This document shows, piece by piece, positions 44,961-56,131 of a DNA stretch of 64,000 nucleotides (position 1 is its first letter; each line of letters starts with the position of its first letter). The stretch comes from Erodium maritimum (lineage: Eukaryota; Streptophyta; Magnoliopsida; Geraniales; Geraniaceae). The notes under the pieces were generated by a model. The model did not search any database, had not been told where the DNA came from, and saw only the letters and a program-made list of their open reading frames with translations. The position numbers and the translations under genes are program-made. Location: contig OY997589.1 of NCBI GenBank assembly GCA_963921825.1, positions 744,001 through 808,000 of the forward strand. The letters are read 5' to 3'.

Positions 44961-45496
44961 TGTTGAAGTGTGAACCCACATCGGGAAAATATAAGAATAA
45001 TAAGCTACTTATAAAGGTTAGGGTCACACCCAACTAATAAGGTTGACCTTTTAGTTGTGGAAGCTCGATCCGATGTAAGTGACCCAGATTTACATGGTAT
45101 CAGAGCTAGGTTCGGCCTAACGCCAGTTTGTATGAGTCCCACATCGAAAGTGTGTGGATAAATTGACCCATTGATATACATCTTGATGTCTCCACCCATC
45201 AGTTCGAACTTTTGGGTTGGATAGGGCTTTAACATGGTATCAGAGCATGGTTCGGCCCACGGCCCGTTTTTCACCTCCACTCTGTGGTCTCCGGTACATA
45301 TGCAGATGTCCAGTCCTGTTATGGCCCACGTGTAGATGTCCAATCCTATACGTGAGGGGGAGTGTTGAAGTATGAACCCACATCGGGAAAATATAAGAAT
45401 AATAAGCTATTTATAAAGGCTAGGGTCACACTCAATTAATAAGGTTGACCTTTTAGTTGTGGAAGCTCGACCCAATATAAGTGGCCCAAATTTACA
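44961..45496 (+). mobile_element. TRIM retrotransposon with a second LTR nested inside
   Basis: The 134-bp terminal repeats (44961-45094 and 45363-45496) begin TGTTGAAGT and end TTTACA, flanked by the perfect 5-bp duplication TCGAT (44956-44960 and 45497-45501). TGGTATCAGAGC (45095-45106) is the initiator-tRNA-Met primer site, and GTGAGGGGGAG just before the right repeat is the polypurine tract. Between them, from about 45129 to 45235, lies a second LTR-like unit (GTATGAGTCCCACATCG to TTTAACA) followed by its own TGGTATCAGAGC. That inner unit matches the LTR of the TRIM at 20046-20368. It has no coding capacity. Confidence 0.92.
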
Positions 45497-45501
45497 TCGA
45501 T

Positions 45502-45960
45502 GAAGCTCTTTTTTTTCCTGTACTAAGCCCCTCTCTCAGCAGTCGCCTTCGCTTGCACAATCACTGTAACTTTCCCCTGTCCGAGCACAACCGCCGTCGT
45601 CCTTGTCGTGTCCCTCTACCGTTGTCGGATCTACGCTTCAATCGGGCGACCCGCAGGTGGTCAATCTCCTCATCGTCATCGAACGAGGTAACACAAAGTC
45701 GAAAAGAATAATGAACCCTCGGGTTTATTCACGAACCGACCTCCACAGTTTATCCACTTGAAAAAGATTTTGGAGCGATACAGTCTGTGGAGTTGGGATC
45801 TGGGACCTACTCATCATGACTCGATACCAACATTGCTTGGCCTTCCCGAGAAAAAAATGTTGTTCAATACCGATGTTACTGTGTTAATTTGATTAATGTA
45901 ATCAACTAACTAGGTTATGATTAGTTTTTGAACGATACATTCATACACTAAGTTCTGGGT
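45502..45960 (+). other. Repeat-like DNA beside ATL copy 3
   Basis: The TRIM sits inside a longer GC-richer stretch (about 44890-45850). Flanks joined across the TRIM read through a CTAGCCGTCGTTGACGG segment and a short open frame (45530-45711). This looks like the host retroposon body rather than a gene. Confidence 0.35.
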
Positions 45961-45976
45961 GTTATCCTAATATTTA

Positions 45977-46603
45977 TTATAACGGTTCACTTGTTTCAGA
46001 GTAATTACAAATATACCCTTCCGGTCCAACCGGCGAAACAATGACAACCACACTAGACTCTTCCACTGCCACCGGAACCTCCGTCCGGCTAACCGCCGGC
46101 GGAGGCAACGCTGTCCCAACGATCTTCTCGCACGTGCCCACGAGGCAGTCTCTGCACGTGGGGCACGTGGAGTGCGCGGCGAGCCACCTGTCAATGCACC
46201 GGACGTGGAAGCCGTGGTGACACTTCGGGAGCAGCCGGAGCCGCTCGCCAGCGGCGTACTCCGACAAGCATATCACACACTCACTTCCCAATCCCGGAAT
46301 AAGCCTCATCATCTCCGGCGAGTATCTAACCGTAGCAAACGCCTTCACCGCTTTCCGCCTCAACCCGCCGCTGACGGCGGCGGCGCCGCCGTCGGAGGAG
46401 GAGCACCACCGTAATGTGCAAGAACGGATTAATGAGTTGACCCCGAGAGCACATAGCACCACGAAAAGGATGAAAACAACATAGGTGTCGACGGCGGCGG
46501 CGGGGTCCGTGACGGCGGCGGACGGCGGAGATGCGGCGGCGGGGTGAAGGAGGAATCTCCTTGAGTGGAAATCTCCGGCGAGATGAGAAATAGAAGTGGA
46601 CAT
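45977..46603 (-). CDS. ATL-type RING-H2 E3 ubiquitin ligase, copy 3
   Basis: Intronless. I start at the ATG at 46603 (MSTSISHLAGDFHSRR), giving 208 residues. Two earlier in-frame codons do not fit: the ATG at 46645 lies inside the TATA/telo-box region and so upstream of any transcription start it would direct. The helix is about 41-58. [16 protein letters not shown] precedes the RING-H2 ([26 protein letters not shown]), all intact. The tail [13 protein letters not shown] matches the other copies. It is the most diverged of the three, with extra residues MMRLI before PGLGSE and a Tyr for Phe after CLSE. Confidence 0.9.
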   Translation of the reverse strand: MSTSISHLAGDFHSRRFLLHPAAASPPSAAVTDPAAAVDTYVVFILFVVLCALGVNSLIRSCTLRWCSSSDGGAAAVSGGLRRKAVKAFATVRYSPEMMRLIPGLGSECVICLSEYAAGERLRLLPKCHHGFHVRCIDRWLAAHSTCPTCRDCLVGTCEKIVGTALPPPAVSRTEVPVAVEESSVVVIVSPVGPEGYICNYSETSEPL

Positions 46604-46647
46604 TTTTTTTTGGAGTGTTTGGTTGATCTTTTTGGAAATGTTCATTG

Positions 46648-46663
46648 TTTTAGGGTTTATGTA
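46648..46663 (-). promoter_or_regulatory. TATA/telo-box, ATL copy 3 (diverged)
   Basis: The gene strand reads TACATAAACCCTAAAA: the telo-box is intact but the TATA box has changed from TATATAAA to TACATAAA. It ends 45 bp upstream of the chosen ATG. Confidence 0.6.
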
Positions 46664-47350
46664 GAGAGGTGTTTCCAAAATGGTTGATTTTTTTTTAGGG
46701 TTTTAATATAATAATGTGATGATAAAAAGAGTGGGGTTTAATTAAAAAATTATATATAATACTTTTCATCACTTTTTCTTCTAACAAAATTAATTTAAAC
46801 AATTAATTGGCTTAGTGGAACACTAACAAAAATACTAATCTATGTCAAAGATCCAAAAGAAAAGTACTAATCAGACAAAAAAAATAAGGTCATCTAGTTA
46901 TGATAACCACATGTTTAATTTATTCAGTCATGATATTTACAGATAGATTTTGTAACAAATAAAACATATAATATGCATCTTGTTATATAAAGAGCTTTAA
47001 TACAATTTCTTTGCTGATCAAAAAAATATATTCACTGTTTATCGATATTTGGAAGCTATTGTTTTTACTTTGTTTTGGTTCTCTCGAGGCAGTTTTCGTG
47101 AGTTCTATCACTCTCGGGTTTTATTTAACGAAAAACGAAAGCCCGAAAAGTTTAAAACCTAATTCATAAAGAGTTTAGTTGAATATATTTTGTTATAATT
47201 TTCGTTCCCTGTAATGATTTAAGAAATACTAATATTTATTTGGGGGATAATATGGAGAATCTGTATACCATACATGCAAGTGTAATGAAAATTAGATCTC
47301 TATGTATTTGGAATCTCCACTGACTTCTTTTATAACATGTGATCAATATA

Positions 47351-47840
47351 TCAATGTTTATAGTTAAATATCGAAACTTACATTTAAATATTGGTCACGA
47401 TTAATACACTACCCTATGTTTCAAAATGACATATGCACTATCTTAAGTATTGGTCACGCGATTTTGTTAGTAAAAATAGACGGAATATTTCATTCCGTTA
47501 GTCATATGACCTCAAGTGTCATATAATAGATGGTAAAATGACATTTGTTCCCCTTAAGTATCTGACCTCTATACATTTTATAAGGAACAATAACGAGGGT
47601 TCAATGGTAATGTTCCTTATCAAATGTATAGAGGTCAAATAATTAAAGGAAAACGTCATTTTACCATCCATTATATGACACTTGAGGTCATATGACTAAC
47701 GAAATGGAATATTCCGTCCATTTTTACTAACAAAATCGAGTGACCAATACTTAAGGTAGTGCATTTGTCATTTTGAAACGTTGGGTAGCGTAGTGTTCGT
47801 GAACAATACTTAATAGCAAGTTTCGATATTTAACCCCAAT
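47351..47840. mobile_element. Foldback element with arms of about 230 bp
   Basis: The left half from CAATGTTTATAGTTAAATAT pairs with the right half ending ATATTTAACCCCAATG. Pairing runs through TAAGTATTGGTCAC, TTTCATTCCGTTAGTCATAT, CTCAAGTGTCATATAATAGA and GACCTCTATACATTT with few mismatches. The centre, near 47600, is a short loop. Transcribed, it would make a long near-perfect hairpin. Confidence 0.85.
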
Positions 47841-47872
47841 GTTTATGTCATATGACATATGTTTGATTTAAG

Positions 47873-48228
47873 GGTTATTTTCATCTCACTACCCTAACTA
47901 TATTTTGTGGCACCTCACTACTCTAAAATGCATTTTTTTTCACTTTCATACCCGCCGTCAATTTGCCATCCATTTTTGGATGAAAACACTTAAAAATTCC
48001 ATAATAGTCCTCACTAACAATCAAATTTTCAAAAGCGTGTCGTTGGTTTTAAAAAATTTTATTAAAAAAAACAGTTTTTAATTTTTAATGTCACAAAAAA
48101 TACATTCTAGGATAGTGAGGTGCCACAAAAATGCATTTTAGGGTAGTGAGGTGTCATAAAAAATAGTTAGAACAGTAAAATGAAAAAAAACCACATAGTA
48201 AGAATAGTGATATGAAAATATCCCTTGA
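47873..48228. mobile_element. MITE with inverted termini
   Basis: The left end GGGTTATTTTCATCTCACTA pairs with the right end (inverted: AGGGATATTTTCATATCACT). Sub-terminal GGTAGTGAGGTG and CACCTCACTACTC are also inverted. The interior is AT-rich and non-coding. It lies right next to the large foldback. Confidence 0.7.
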
Positions 48229-48299
48229 TTCAATTACATAGAACAATTTATATGTATGTGTTATTTTCATATTTAAGAGCCATATGATTATGATGTTAA

Positions 48300-48630
48300 T
48301 AAGCTTTGAGCCTTGAGATGCAAGTTGTTTTGGTTGCAATCCAATAGATCTCCATGGATTTATGCATATATGTGGATATGAATTAAAGTTATGTTATCTC
48401 AACAAGCTAGATCTTTGGAGGAATCTTCAATTGAGTGTTAAAAGTGAATCTATACTTTGGAAGATTTTTCTCAACCAAGTCTCTCCATTGGTGTAATATG
48501 TGTGTACATAGATAACATGGAAGTGTTAATTAATGAGTGTATGGAGGATATTGTAATATATTGGAAATTGAAAAGAAACAAAAAGTGGATAATTATATGT
48601 GCTTTTTGAATATATGTGGTCTAGTAGGAT
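48300..48630 (-). repeat. Conserved upstream block, ATL copy 3
   Basis: About 1.7-2.0 kb upstream of ATL copy 3, this is the best-preserved partner of 35630-36015, with GTTATGTTATC, CTTCAATTGAGTGTTAAAAG, GTGTAATATGTGTGTA and GGAGGATATTGTAATATATT. The two MITEs at 47351-48228 lie between it and the gene. Beyond, to 49500, I see only unclassified repeat-like DNA, GC-richer at 49080-49500. Confidence 0.6.
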
Positions 48631-49595
48631 TAGAGAGGATGAGGTGTTTTTTCTTCCTATATACTTTTTGTTGTTTTAATTAAAAGTGAAGTTATTGTAT
48701 CACTACTTGGTTTGATTATATTTTAAACTACTTGATAATTTGAGTTTTAACTTTTAACATTGTAATAAACCTTCTATTCACACTTGTATAGGCCAGAGGT
48801 AATTGTAAACAAATGCTTGAAATATTTAATTTGTATGAGTTGTAGTCCTTTTTTTTTCAATGATCGATAAAACGAATCACCTATCATTAGTCACACAAAA
48901 CTTGCATACAAACAAATGAGACGAATCTTTAAAACAAATAATATAGTTTGAGATCGATGTCCAAGTCACATAACACATACCTATTTGACATCATAGATAG
49001 CAAAGGAACATTACGTCGCTGAGAATCTAATTATGCCCATAAATAAATATAAGATACTAGAGTTCTAAATATTCCTCATGCATGATGGTCTTGTTTCACT
49101 GAAACACTTTGGGATGCCCTATCTTATGCAGGGTGACAGTGGTATAATCTGGTCGGCGTCAACACAAGACAATCCTCCAACCACTTTCTTATACCGCTTC
49201 GACTATCTCATTCCTCTTAGCGAGACTACTAAGTAGACCTCGCCCGAGCATTAGGAATCTTTATCTCCAGGCCTTCTTTCTTGTGATAAAATGGGTGGTT
49301 AGGAATTAGGATCATCCTCACCGTTACCATCGATCGAAACCACTCTCATCATGCCTTGGGCTTTGAGCATGCCGATATGCATCAGATCAAACAAAGGATG
49401 GTCCATTGCCCGATTGTGAAAAGGCGGCGACGACCCATCATATCATTCTCAAAACCCTAAAAGCTTTAATATGTGAGGAGAAGATGCATGATCCGATCGA
49501 TGAGTGCTTATAAGGACAAACAATCGGTAAGGACAGAGGCAGAGTAACCGAGAAGAAGAGGGGAAAGAGGAGAAAAAGATCGACAAAAAGAAACT

Positions 49596-50560
49596 ACAAT
49601 GAAAGATATTATAACTTTAAGATGTTCGTAACTGCCAACACTTGAGTACAGAAAAGAAACTACAATAGAATTGAAAAAACAAGAACTGAATATTAAATGT
49701 ACTCTTGGACATAGAGGTTGATTGGACGGGAGAACTGCGGTAGCATTCGTGGACACCGATACAGCATAAGCCAACCAAAGGGGCACTGATCGAGTAGATC
49801 TAGTGTGAATCTTTGTAGATGTGGACCAATAACTCTCCCGGGATGTCAGCGTGCGTCGTCCTCCCTTGACTGATACTGGTAGGGCTCCTAAACGCGGGAT
49901 TGCTGACCCCGAACTGGAAGGAGAGAATCTTGCTGGCTTTTGGTGGAACCATTGTCACCGTACGTCCAGGGAGGCGGTGCAGCCGACCGACCCCTCCCTG
50001 GACCCCTGATGACTCATTCTTGGAGGCGAGGGTGCTTGTAACCCCCCGCCGCTACGTGTGATGCTCTGTCCGAGCCGGTAGAATCCTCTGATTCCTCCGC
50101 CTCTGCTTTTCTTTTCAGGCCCGAATCCAGAATTGCATGAGAATGAGACGGCCTTGTCGGGAAATTTGGTTGACCCGCACCCATCGGGTATGACCCGAAC
50201 CGATTGGGAAAACCGGGTGGAAATGTCCTCGAGTTGAGCCCGGAATCAGACCAAACTGGGTGGCCAGCCCCCGGCCCACCACGGCCAGCCCCCGGCCCGC
50301 TACGCTCAGCTCCGGAGTTGGGCCGAGCCAACAGATCCGCCCGCGACCCCCGCTCCTTCCCGTCCAGGTCCCCTGACGACTCCTCTGGGCCTGGGTTCAT
50401 CACCGACCCAAACCCCCAGACCCATCTCGCATCTGCCAAGAGTCCACGGCCCACACACTACGCGTGCCTCTCCACCGAAACCCTACCCGATTCTATTCCC
50501 GACCTTCTTCTCCACGTCAACGGCGCCGTTAATCATATTCAAAGTGAATTCGATTTGTTA
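49596..50560 (-). mobile_element. Retroposon related to 41298-42345
   Basis: Its 3' half (49730-50010) is nearly the same as 41440-41720. The minus-strand 3' end reads AGTTACGAACATCTTAAAGT in both. Its 5' half encodes on the minus strand a Gly/Pro/Arg-rich frame starting MGRGLLADAR and ending GGYKHPRLQE (50454-50014). No reverse transcriptase is present. It ends about 400 bp before the ATG13 leader. Confidence 0.6.
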
Positions 50561-50954
50561 TCCATAATCTTCCTTGTTACCCTTAGATATCTATTGTTTT
50601 GCTACGGGAGCCCATTGGATATATCAAGAGTATACAACTACTAGGCCCATGGGCCTACTTTCCTCACTCGGCCTACAATACCTCATCGTGCTTAACCCCA
50701 CGGCCCACATCGCATATCAAATCCATGTCATGCAGACGTGGCACGATAAGGGTGAGTCACGTGTCTGTTTCTAAGCGGCGAACCCGACCCGAATGACCCG
50801 AAACTTCGTTGGGGAAGGAGGAGAAGCGAAAATCACTAGCGGAAGCAGAAATGAAAACGATTTCAAATTTCTAGGAACACAGATAAAAGCAAAAAGCTCT
50901 CTCGATCGCCGTCGGTGATCGGCGGACGATTCGACTCAGTGACACCCATTAGCG

Positions 50955-51423
50955 GTGAGTCAAGCAACACCTATCTCTGACTCTCTCTATCAATCTCCTT
51001 TGCAGTAGTCGAGTTTCACTGTTCTTCTTACTGATTTTCCGTTTCTACTTCCGTATTTGCATATGGGTTGTTCGATTTCTGCTAAATTTTGTTGTTTTTT
51101 TTAATCTCGATCGTTCAAATAGTCAAAAATAATGAAACCCATTTGGCTGAACTGGCGATTTTTGATGAACAAGGACTGGGTAGTGTGTGTGCATGTATGT
51201 TGTTGGTTCTGAATATAGAAATTGATGTGCAAATTAACTCACTGTGGCATGATGGTAAATTTTCAATCGTTTCCATTTTTGTTTTTTGGCTTAATCATTA
51301 CTGTGTTAGTGAGTTTGTTCTGATTGAACTGCTAATTCAGGCTATGGTTATGGTAGCTTTTGGTTTCATATTTTCATTACCTTTCTGAGCTCTCTTTTAT
51401 TTTTGTGTGTCTGTTTTTGGCAG
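50955..51423 (+). other. Leader intron of the ATG13 gene
   Basis: The donor AGCG/GTGAGT and the acceptor TTTTTGGCAG fit a 469-bp intron in the 5' untranslated region. Sequence upstream (about 50860-50954) would be the first leader exon. A long T-rich polypyrimidine context near the acceptor supports it. Confidence 0.55.
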
Positions 51424-51519
51424 TGAATTGAATTTGGCCATTTGGGTTGGTGGATTTAGAAGGGTTTGATTATATTTTCCTTTGGAGGGTTTGTGGTGAT
51501 TTGTGTGGTTTAGGGAAAT

Positions 51520-53401
51520 ATGAAGAACTGCCATGGAAATACTCACTCAGAACTAGCTAAAATGGAACAAATAGTTACTGAGTTCTTTGCTAAGAGTCTC
51601 CACATAATACTCGAATCAAGGACCCTGTGTGATCAAGGTTCGTCTTCTTCATGCTCCTCACCCTCATCTCCATCGATTGTGAGGCCAAGAGATAAGTGGT
51701 TCAACCTGGCCCTTCGAGAGTGCCCTGCAGCTCTAGAGAATTTCGATCTTTGGCGTGAGAGCAATTTTGAACCATTGGTGGTTGATGTTGTTCTAGTCCC
51801 GAGGCCTCTCGATTCCTTCTCCTCCCAAAAGGGTCTTGTTAGGAACTTGTCATTGCAAGAGCGATACCCAAATTGTTGGAGCTCTGATCAAGAAGATTTA
51901 GGGTGTGATGTGAAGAGGGAAAAGATTATAGAGAGATGGGTAGTGCAATATGAGAGCCGAAAGGGTAAGGGGAAGAGAAAGTCAAGTAATAATCCCTTGC
52001 ACGTGTTATACAAGAAATCAACATTGCTTTTGAGGTCTCTATACACAACCATGAGGATGTTACCTGCATATAAAATATTTCGTGGCCTCAATTCCTGTAG
52101 CCAAATTCAGCCATTTACTCTTGCTCACCGAGTTTCTTCTTACGTTGAGCCATTTACTCGTAGAGAAGAGGCTGAAATGGAGTTCTTCAGGTTTAACCCT
52201 GTAGATACTTCTTGTGGTAGGCTTTGCCTTTCTGTGTTGTATCGGGCATCAGTTTCTGATGTGATCTCAAAACCATTGAGCCCGATGTCACCACAGTTGA
52301 TACATGATTATGTTGGAAGCCCATTGGCTGACCGGTTGAAGAGGTTCCCCTCGCTCCCCGTGTCACGGGGCTCCACGTCGTCTTTGCCATTTTCAAGACG
52401 TCACAGTTGGAGTTATGATCAATATAGAGCATCGCCTCCACCTGAAACATCTCTCCCACATAAGAAGAGTACAAATATTGATGAGTATTGTCCTTCTCCT
52501 AACTACACCCCATCTCAGTCTCCTTCACCACCAATCCAAGGTCTGAAGAGCCATCAAACTCGGGATCTTTTAGGTTCTGCAAATGCTCATGTTAAGATCC
52601 TTGAAGATAAACCTGCTAATTCCTCGGCCCCTTCCAAGCAAAATTTGCACCCTTCACCGGCTTCCAAAGTTGCTAAACCTGTTGAAAAGGTACTATAAGT
52701 CTATAACTTGATGGCTTTTCCGTTCTGCATTTGTCTGTTATGTTTATAATTTCTTTTGTTCTGCTGTAGTTATCTTCCATTGGGAAAGATGAAGCTAAGG
52801 AATCGTCCAAGAACCTACCACCGATTCCACTTTCCAGAAGCTGTAGTCAATCTTTACCCGATGATCTTGATGAACCCGACTTTGCGTGTGCATTTGATGT
52901 AGAATATGATATAATGGATCCAGGTAGCAGGTAATTTATCAAATTAGTCAACTGGTTCGGTCCATTGCTAAAAAGTACCGAATTTTTCTTGACTGGTTTG
53001 AAAATTTTAACCAATTATTTTGTTTATGGTTACATGCTAGACCCGAATCATGTCATCAGAAAGGCCATCTATTCGATCCCCTCGAGCCTGGAGGGTTTTT
53101 TCCAATCAGAAAATCTCAAGACGCAGCTGTTGGCGCTCTGGTTCATATGTTGAAGAAAGCACCACCTCTTCGCCAAGAGAACTCATGTTCAATAAATATG
53201 TCTCAAGGTGCTAACAAGACCTCTAAGGCACAGCCAATTCAAAATGCTGATTCGTTAAAGACAACTGCTGATGCATTGGAGGAGCTTCGCAGTTACAGAG
53301 ACATGAAAATCATGTTGCTTCAACAAGGAGACAAGTTACCTGGGAAAGAAGAACATGGTGATAAGTCCGATACATTGACTGGTGAAGCTTCTGTGATATG
53401 A
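51520..53401 (+). CDS. ATG13: Autophagy-related protein 13 (ATG13)
   Basis: Three exons, 51520-52689, 52770-52930 and 53041-53401, with in-frame GT-AG joins, encode 563 residues. The start MKNCHGNTHSELAKMEQIV is the first ATG after the leader intron. Residues about 15-240 match the plant ATG13 HORMA domain: VTEFFAKSLHIILESR, DKWFNLALRECPAALEN, VDVVLVPRP and ERWVVQYE. The rest is a Ser/Pro-rich disordered tail with PLSPMSPQLIHDYVGSPLA, DEPDFACAFDVEYDIMD and a final EELRSYRDMKIMLLQQGDK helix. In plants ATG13 bridges ATG1 kinase to the autophagy initiation complex and is controlled by TOR phosphorylation; the Ser/Pro tail fits that. The second in-frame Met (MEQIV) is an alternative start. A 3'-UTR intron is likely at 53429-53986. 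Confidence 0.93.
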
Positions 53402-53428
53402 GCACTAAACCCTTTTGCACATACATAG

Positions 53429-53986
53429 GTAAGATGGTTTAATATGTCGTTTTCTGCAATTGATCCTATGATTGTTCAATTTATGTTATGTATATACACA
53501 TGAAAGGGTCACATGTTGAACTGGTATTAGATAGTTACTTAGAGTCAAGGGGTAATTTCACGAACACACTCAGTTTGACCTTTGTTTCTCAAACACTGAC
53601 TGTGAAGGTGAGGGTTTATCAGTAACATGCTGTCACCTTTTGATATGTGTGTGAAACCACTGAAAAAGTGGTTTTGCACCTAAAGACCCGGGTTTTCAGG
53701 TGCGAAACCTGCTTTTTCAGTGTTTTTTTTATGAACAACAAAAGGTGACAATGTGTTACTGATAACCTTTACGGCTTGACCCTTAGTTTAGTTTTTTTTA
53801 GTTGAAGGTTAAAGTGGGCATGTATATAATGTTTTCCCTAGTCAATGATTTCATATTAGGCAATTTGTTCTTGTGGGTATTTTTTGGGATCTCATTTCTG
53901 CATATGTTTTAAACAGTCATTGTGTTCTTGTGAAGTTTTGTGTTGCTTTCATGTTAATATTCGATATTGACTTCATTTTCTTGCAG
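53429..53986 (+). other. Probable 3'-UTR intron of ATG13 carrying an inverted repeat
   Basis: 28 bases after the stop codon a donor (CATAG/GTAAGATGG) pairs with an acceptor (TTTTCTTGCAG) at 53986. Inside, 53597-53640 and 53741-53785 are inverted copies (TATCAGTAACA...TGTCACCTTTT). The centre holds a smaller palindrome from CACTGAAAAAGTGG to CCTGCTTTTTCAGTG, so it is a MITE-like insertion. Without transcript data the intron is an inference. Confidence 0.5.
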
Positions 53987-54110
53987 TTGCATGTTAATAT
54001 CACTAGCGAGTTCGATGTTAGCTAAAAGTTTGGAGGAAGAGAAGGATGGATTATTGTGCATATTAGGTAACATGTGAAGATGCAAATTTTAGTTTTTTGG
54101 TACACTCTTT

Positions 54111-55441
54111 GTACTTTCTCTTGATTTCACCCACTTGTGAACTGTGAGAATTTCTGTTTGGTTGTCAAGAATGTGGAGGAAAATTTGAAAGAAAAGGTTG
54201 TGGATCCATTAATGAGTGGGGTTTAGTTGGGTCATACTGGTGTGGTTGAGTTTAATTTTCACTAATTGCTCATTATGACACTTTTGTCCCAAATCTCAAG
54301 CCCTTCCTTTCTCCTTGGTTGTACAATTTATTGTGCATTTCTATTCTCTTTATTTCTATAGATATCACTATTGATATCAAATCTCAAATTGTTCATGATT
54401 GTGCTTAGGTGATTTGAATTTCCATTTAGAAAACTCGATATGGGTCGGGTTTGGGCAAAAATACCCGTTCTGTATCCGGTATATAATTTTTTTCTTCAGA
54501 AATCCGTCTTCATTCTGGTAACTAAAATTTTCAAACATGGTCCAAACTTTGCACCCACTTCCACCACTAATACCCTTGATTGTGAGATCTTTGGCTCTTT
54601 TTCATTTAATTTTAATTGTCTTCACCTGGTGTTGGTTTACATTTTCATTTCCCACCAAGTAAATTCAAAAGATAGGATACAATAATTGGTTGTGGTGATT
54701 CACATTTTTCAAAAAAGTGAGTGGTAGTCATTTTTCATGCAATTTTTATATCATCATCATCATCATCGTAATTTGAATTTCGATTATCAGACAAACTGAT
54801 AATTTAATTTTCGATCGTCAGATAAATCGATAATTTTTAACAGAGTTTGTTGTTTTTAAAGTCAATTGGCTTGACCAAGTTACAAGTATGGTTGGTACAC
54901 AAGCCAATGCCCATTTTTACAGCAATATAGTTGTTACCACATATGTACCATAATGAACACACCCTAAGCCTTTGCTTATAATCTACTTCTCAATTCTCTC
55001 CTTCCATGATCATCATCACATTATTGATACTACCAATTCAATTATCTAATATAATAAATATATTTGTGATAATTGTTTAATAAGATCTCCTTTAAATATA
55101 TATTAAAATATAAATATATATCGGGTGTAAGACATATTGAGATATTATCAACCCGATTTTAATTAAAAGTATTATCACTTTATCGATCTATTTCATTTAG
55201 ATTGAAGGTATTGAGTTCCTAGAGATTGTAAGTATTTGACAAATTCACATCTACCGTTATTAAAAAGAATAATTTTATCTCGATACTCTAAAATATTTCG
55301 ATTTTTAAATCACATTTTCCTTTGTAAAATTTTTCCTTGCTATTCTAGTGTTTTGAAAATTTCAAGTTATTCATTCCTGTCCAATGTTGTGAAACGTTTA
55401 GTGTAGAATAATAATTTGAAAATCAAAATGTTTGAGGGTTA
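54111..55441. other. Intergenic region between ATG13 and actin
   Basis: AT-rich DNA with a CATCAT microsatellite at 54752-54766 and the inverted phrases TTTCGATTATCAGACAAACT / TTTCGATCGTCAGATAAATC. No gene is recognised. Confidence 0.5.
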
Positions 55442-55683
55442 GGGCATCCACAGTGGTTGGCGGGAAGCAATCGTCGGCGATGAGCTGGCTGGGAGCTCCA
55501 CGCCTCTTATCACCGCCGGCTGGGAACAAAATGTAAACAAAAATGACTACCATAAACACTTTAACCATCTAGCATTGTAGGGTACTGGCTGAAAGAACTG
55601 ACTGTAAGCCAACAAAAAATAAATTTTTATTCTTCCCGCCAGTGTCTCCTCGTCAGCAACCAACTGTATAACTATGGATGCCC
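55442..55683. mobile_element. Tourist-like MITE upstream of actin
   Basis: TTA stands on both sides (55439-55441 and 55684-55686). The ends are GGGCATCCACAGTGGTTGG and, inverted, GGGCATCCATAGTTATAC. It is related to the element at 468-1227 and ends about 310 bp upstream of the actin TATA box. Confidence 0.85.
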
Positions 55684-55993
55684 TTACCTACTATAATTAC
55701 CCTTCAATAAAACAATGACTATAATATTCCAGAACATTCCAAACAAGACCCGGTCCGAGCGGGTCGGGTGTGCACGAACGTAACCGCGTGACATTGAAAG
55801 AGTCAAGATCCAACGGCTGAGAAAAAAGATATAAAAAAGAGGAAAATGTCGATCGCAAGGCTGGCATTGCCCAAAGGCTGTCAAATCCAGGTCATCCTAT
55901 CCTCTCTCTCGTGGTCGAAATGATTCTCTTTAATTTCTCCTTTTTTTTTTAATTTCACTTTCATTTCATTTGCATTTCAAAATCTCCCTTTCA

Positions 55994-56003
55994 TATATAT
56001 AAA
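55994..56003 (+). promoter_or_regulatory. TATA box of the actin gene
   Basis: TATATATAAA stands in a pyrimidine-rich tract, followed by CTTCTCTTCC about 25 bases on, a plausible transcription start near 56025-56035. The leader exon then runs to 56131. Confidence 0.65.
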
Positions 56004-56131
56004 GCCTTTTCTTCGGCCTTCTCTTCCTAGTCTCTCGTTTTCGTTGCTCAGTGCTCGAAGACTCAGCCTTGTCGAAGCTCAGGGACAAGCTCTCTTCGTC
56101 TCCTACACTCTGCTTCACTTCGTCGATCGAG

